A stretch of DNA of 64,000 nt, taken from assembly GCF_000383615.1 (NCBI RefSeq), contig NZ_KB911592.1, positions 62,001 through 126,000 on the forward strand. Direction: 5' to 3'. The position numbers were made by a program, and so were the translations under genes. This DNA comes from Streptomyces canus 299MFChir4.1. Its GTDB lineage: Bacteria > Actinomycetota > Actinomycetes > Streptomycetales > Streptomycetaceae. Of this stretch, positions 62,221 to 64,000 are shown piece after piece (position 1 is the stretch's first letter; each line of letters opens with the position of its first letter). The notes beneath the pieces are model-generated. The model made no database searches. It saw only the letters and a program-made list of their open reading frames with translations, and was not told the origin of the DNA.

Positions 62221-62799
62221 CCAGTACGACGGGTGTGCCGCAGCTCACCGCGACGAAGACAGTGAGCGGGAACACCGCACCACGGTGGACCGTTCATGTG
62301 TATGTGGCTGGTGGAGGGGACAGTGTCCCCGGGCCTCACCTTCCGCCCATGGGGACGATCGTTCGGCTGAAGCCCCATGGAGCACCCCGCCGAGAGGCGA
62401 CCGCCCTCCGCACGCCACCGCCCTACGGCCCCGGCTGGTCTCCCCCGTCCAGCCGGGGCCTTCACGCGCCGGCCGCCGGCGTGGGCGGCCGGCTGTCATC
62501 CCTGGTGCTGCGAGACCGACTTGACGGGACGGCGGCCGCAGGGTGCGACGGGCGGCAGTGGCCGATTCACAGACCCGGGGCACGACTCGCGCTGCGCCCG
62601 CACCTCGGGACGGCCCCGACGAAGCTTCTTCTCACCGAGTCCAGCGCCTTTCGCTACCCAGCATCGAGACGGCGCGCTGGGGCTCCTGGGTCAGGAGACG
62701 ATGCCCTCCCGGTCCGCGCCGGTGTCCGCGGTCCTCCGGGTGGCCGGTCACTCCGTCCGGGCGCAACACGGGGAGACGAGCCCGCCGCAGGCGGAGCCG
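62221..62799. other. Intergenic stretch
   Basis: Nearly 580 bases between two convergent genes with no supported coding region. Frames here are Pro/Arg-rich and show no motifs. No long perfect hairpin was found. Confidence 0.4.
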
Positions 62800-64000
62800 T
62801 CACTCGTCGTTCACCCACCGCATGAGCCGTTGCAGCGGGTAGAAGCCGTCGTGGGAGAGGCCCGGTGGCATGCCGCCCGCCCTGCCGAGGGAGACCACGC
62901 GTTGTACGCCGGCGCAGGCGAGGACGTCGCGCAGTTCCGCCGTGCGGGTGTCGGGGTACACGCCGACCGTCTGGGTGGCGACCCCGGCATGGGTGACGGC
63001 GTCGGACAGGGCGGCGACCGGGACGACGTCCACGATCTTCCCGTCGGGGTGGAAGTCCACGGGTTCCGGTGAGCGGATGACCAGGCCCTGGCCGTCGTAG
63101 CCGCCCCACACCCGGTACTCGGGTTCCATGGACCGCAGGACGTCGATCTCCTCGCGCAGTTCCGCGACGACCCGTGGGCCGCCGGCCGAGCTGAACTCCC
63201 GCGCCACGCCCAGGCGTTCGCACAGCAGGGCGGCATAGCGGTCGGCGTCGTCCCAGGAGCCCTCGACGAACTGGAAGCGGCTGGCCACGCAGGCCTGCTG
63301 GTTGAAGAAGGTGGCGTCGGCGGCGCCCGCGTCCGCCGCCCGGGCAAGGCTCTCCTCGGACGCGAAGGCCTCGCGGCCGATCATCGAGATGGAGGTCTTG
63401 GGGTCGAAGGAGACGAGCTCGAAGCCCGGGCCGACGTACTTCAGCGCGCTGCGGATGGTGGACTCGCCGCCCCAGGCGACCAGCTTGTCGAAGAACTGCG
63501 GGCGGAACAGCACGCTCTCCACCGCCTCGTCGCCGCCGCGCCAGTACACCGCGGAGAACGACCGCACCACCGGGTGCCCGGGGGCGACCGCGGCCATGGT
63601 GCGCAGGATCGCGGTCGCGGTGAACAGGTCGTTCGAGGGCAGTTTCAGGAGGTTGACGCCCTTGGTGAGCGCGCCGCGCACGACGGACATCGCCGCGACT
63701 CCGGGTGCGTTGCCCGCGATGATGTGCACCAGGCGGGGCGGGAACGCGCGGGTGGCCGCGATCCGGTCGTCGGGCAGGCGTACCTCGCGCCAGCCGTCGA
63801 GGACGTCCGCACCGCCGAGTTCGTGGTCGATCTGGGCGTACAGGCCGGGGCGTTGGAAGCTGCGCCACAGCACGGCGTAGGCGCGCTCCAGCACCTCCGC
63901 GGGCAGTGGGCTGACCGGGACCATCCGCTCCAGGGCCTCGGCGAGCAGGCCTGCGCGGTCCGCCTTGAGCGCCTCGCCGGTCTCCACCAGCAGGTCGACG
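62800..64000 (-). CDS. LuxC-family acyl-CoA reductase, N-terminus beyond the window
   Basis: 400 residues are visible and the frame continues through the right edge; an internal GTG at 63987 is not taken as the start because full-length members are about 470-480 residues. ALDH-fold reductase: VHIIAGNAPGVAAMSVVRGA, NLLKLPSNDLFTATAILRTM, KYVGPGFELVSFDPKTSISM and the nucleophile Cys in FFNQQACVASRFQFVEG. LuxC reduces an acyl thioester to an aldehyde with NADPH, usually with a LuxE-type synthetase encoded beside it. No luxAB is visible, so fatty-aldehyde or polyketide/terpenoid release is more likely than bioluminescence. Confidence 0.9.
   Translation of the reverse strand, partial: VDLLVETGEALKADRAGLLAEALERMVPVSPLPAEVLERAYAVLWRSFQRPGLYAQIDHELGGADVLDGWREVRLPDDRIAATRAFPPRLVHIIAGNAPGVAAMSVVRGALTKGVNLLKLPSNDLFTATAILRTMAAVAPGHPVVRSFSAVYWRGGDEAVESVLFRPQFFDKLVAWGGESTIRSALKYVGPGFELVSFDPKTSISMIGREAFASEESLARAADAGAADATFFNQQACVASRFQFVEGSWDDADRYAALLCERLGVAREFSSAGGPRVVAELREEIDVLRSMEPEYRVWGGYDGQGLVIRSPEPVDFHPDGKIVDVVPVAALSDAVTHAGVATQTVGVYPDTRTAELRDVLACAGVQRVVSLGRAGGMPPGLSHDGFYPLQRLMRWVNDE

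Noticed and set aside
62800..63987. LuxC-type reductase starting at GTG 63987
   Set aside because: The frame continues upstream to the window edge and family members are 70-80 residues longer, so the start is outside.

Overview
The DNA is very GC-rich, with GTG starts, GC-biased third codon positions, many one-component regulators and many secondary-metabolism or catabolic genes. This points to a Streptomyces or close relative, in an accessory part of the chromosome. No rRNA, tRNA or CRISPR array was seen. A striking property is gene decay: at least fifteen coding remnants, including 5'-truncated, internally deleted and frameshifted genes, lie between intact genes.

1-13.6 kb. A partial MFS transporter is followed by remnants of a cupin and a PPOX-fold gene, then a NarL/DesK-type two-component pair convergent with an ABC exporter. 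The exporter is divergent from a DUF418 membrane protein. A second DUF418 gene (9.5-10.8 kb), a deleted ABC copy and a deleted mannosyltransferase-like gene make up an old, partly eroded duplication. A truncated conserved gene, a VanZ-like protein and a SigB/SigF-family sigma factor follow.

14-30 kb. A PoxB-like pyruvate oxidase and an FMN/Fe-S glutamate-synthase-like protein are adjacent. A three-gene operon encodes a small protein, a polyprenyl diphosphate synthase and an MpaB-type oxygenase. PadR with its palindromic operator precedes an acyl-CoA dehydrogenase. Next come a headless DadA-like pseudogene, small membrane and hypothetical proteins, a DUF4238 pseudogene, a secreted expansin and an MMPL transporter.

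30-39.5 kb. A carbohydrate/acid-type catabolic region holds a lactone oxidase, MFS, PLP aldolase/deaminase, SDR, SMP-30 lactonase, a frameshifted aldehyde dehydrogenase and a truncated class II aldolase, with a TnpB (IS200/IS605-type) remnant inserted. The TetR gene at 38.9 kb shares a 35-bp operator-like box with the MMPL promoter and probably with the aldehyde dehydrogenase promoter, suggesting one small regulon.

39.6-50.2 kb. This is the most coherent system: seven tightly packed minus-strand genes (two fumarylacetoacetate-hydrolase-fold enzymes, cyclase, FAD hydroxylase, amidohydrolase/decarboxylase, extradiol dioxygenase, SDR), divergent from a LysR regulator, an MFS transporter and a two-domain EthD-like protein. 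It reads as a hydroxylation plus meta-cleavage pathway for an aromatic compound whose identity cannot be told from sequence.

50.3-64 kb. A secreted alpha/beta hydrolase, an unknown 217-aa protein, an isochorismatase-like hydrolase without the family cysteine, a TetR/carboxylesterase divergent pair with a clear operator, a Tat-exported ferritin-like (VioB-type) protein, a translationally coupled pair of MEDS-domain anti-sigma-type proteins, an NAD-dependent DNA ligase and a LuxC-type acyl-CoA reductase cut by the right edge.
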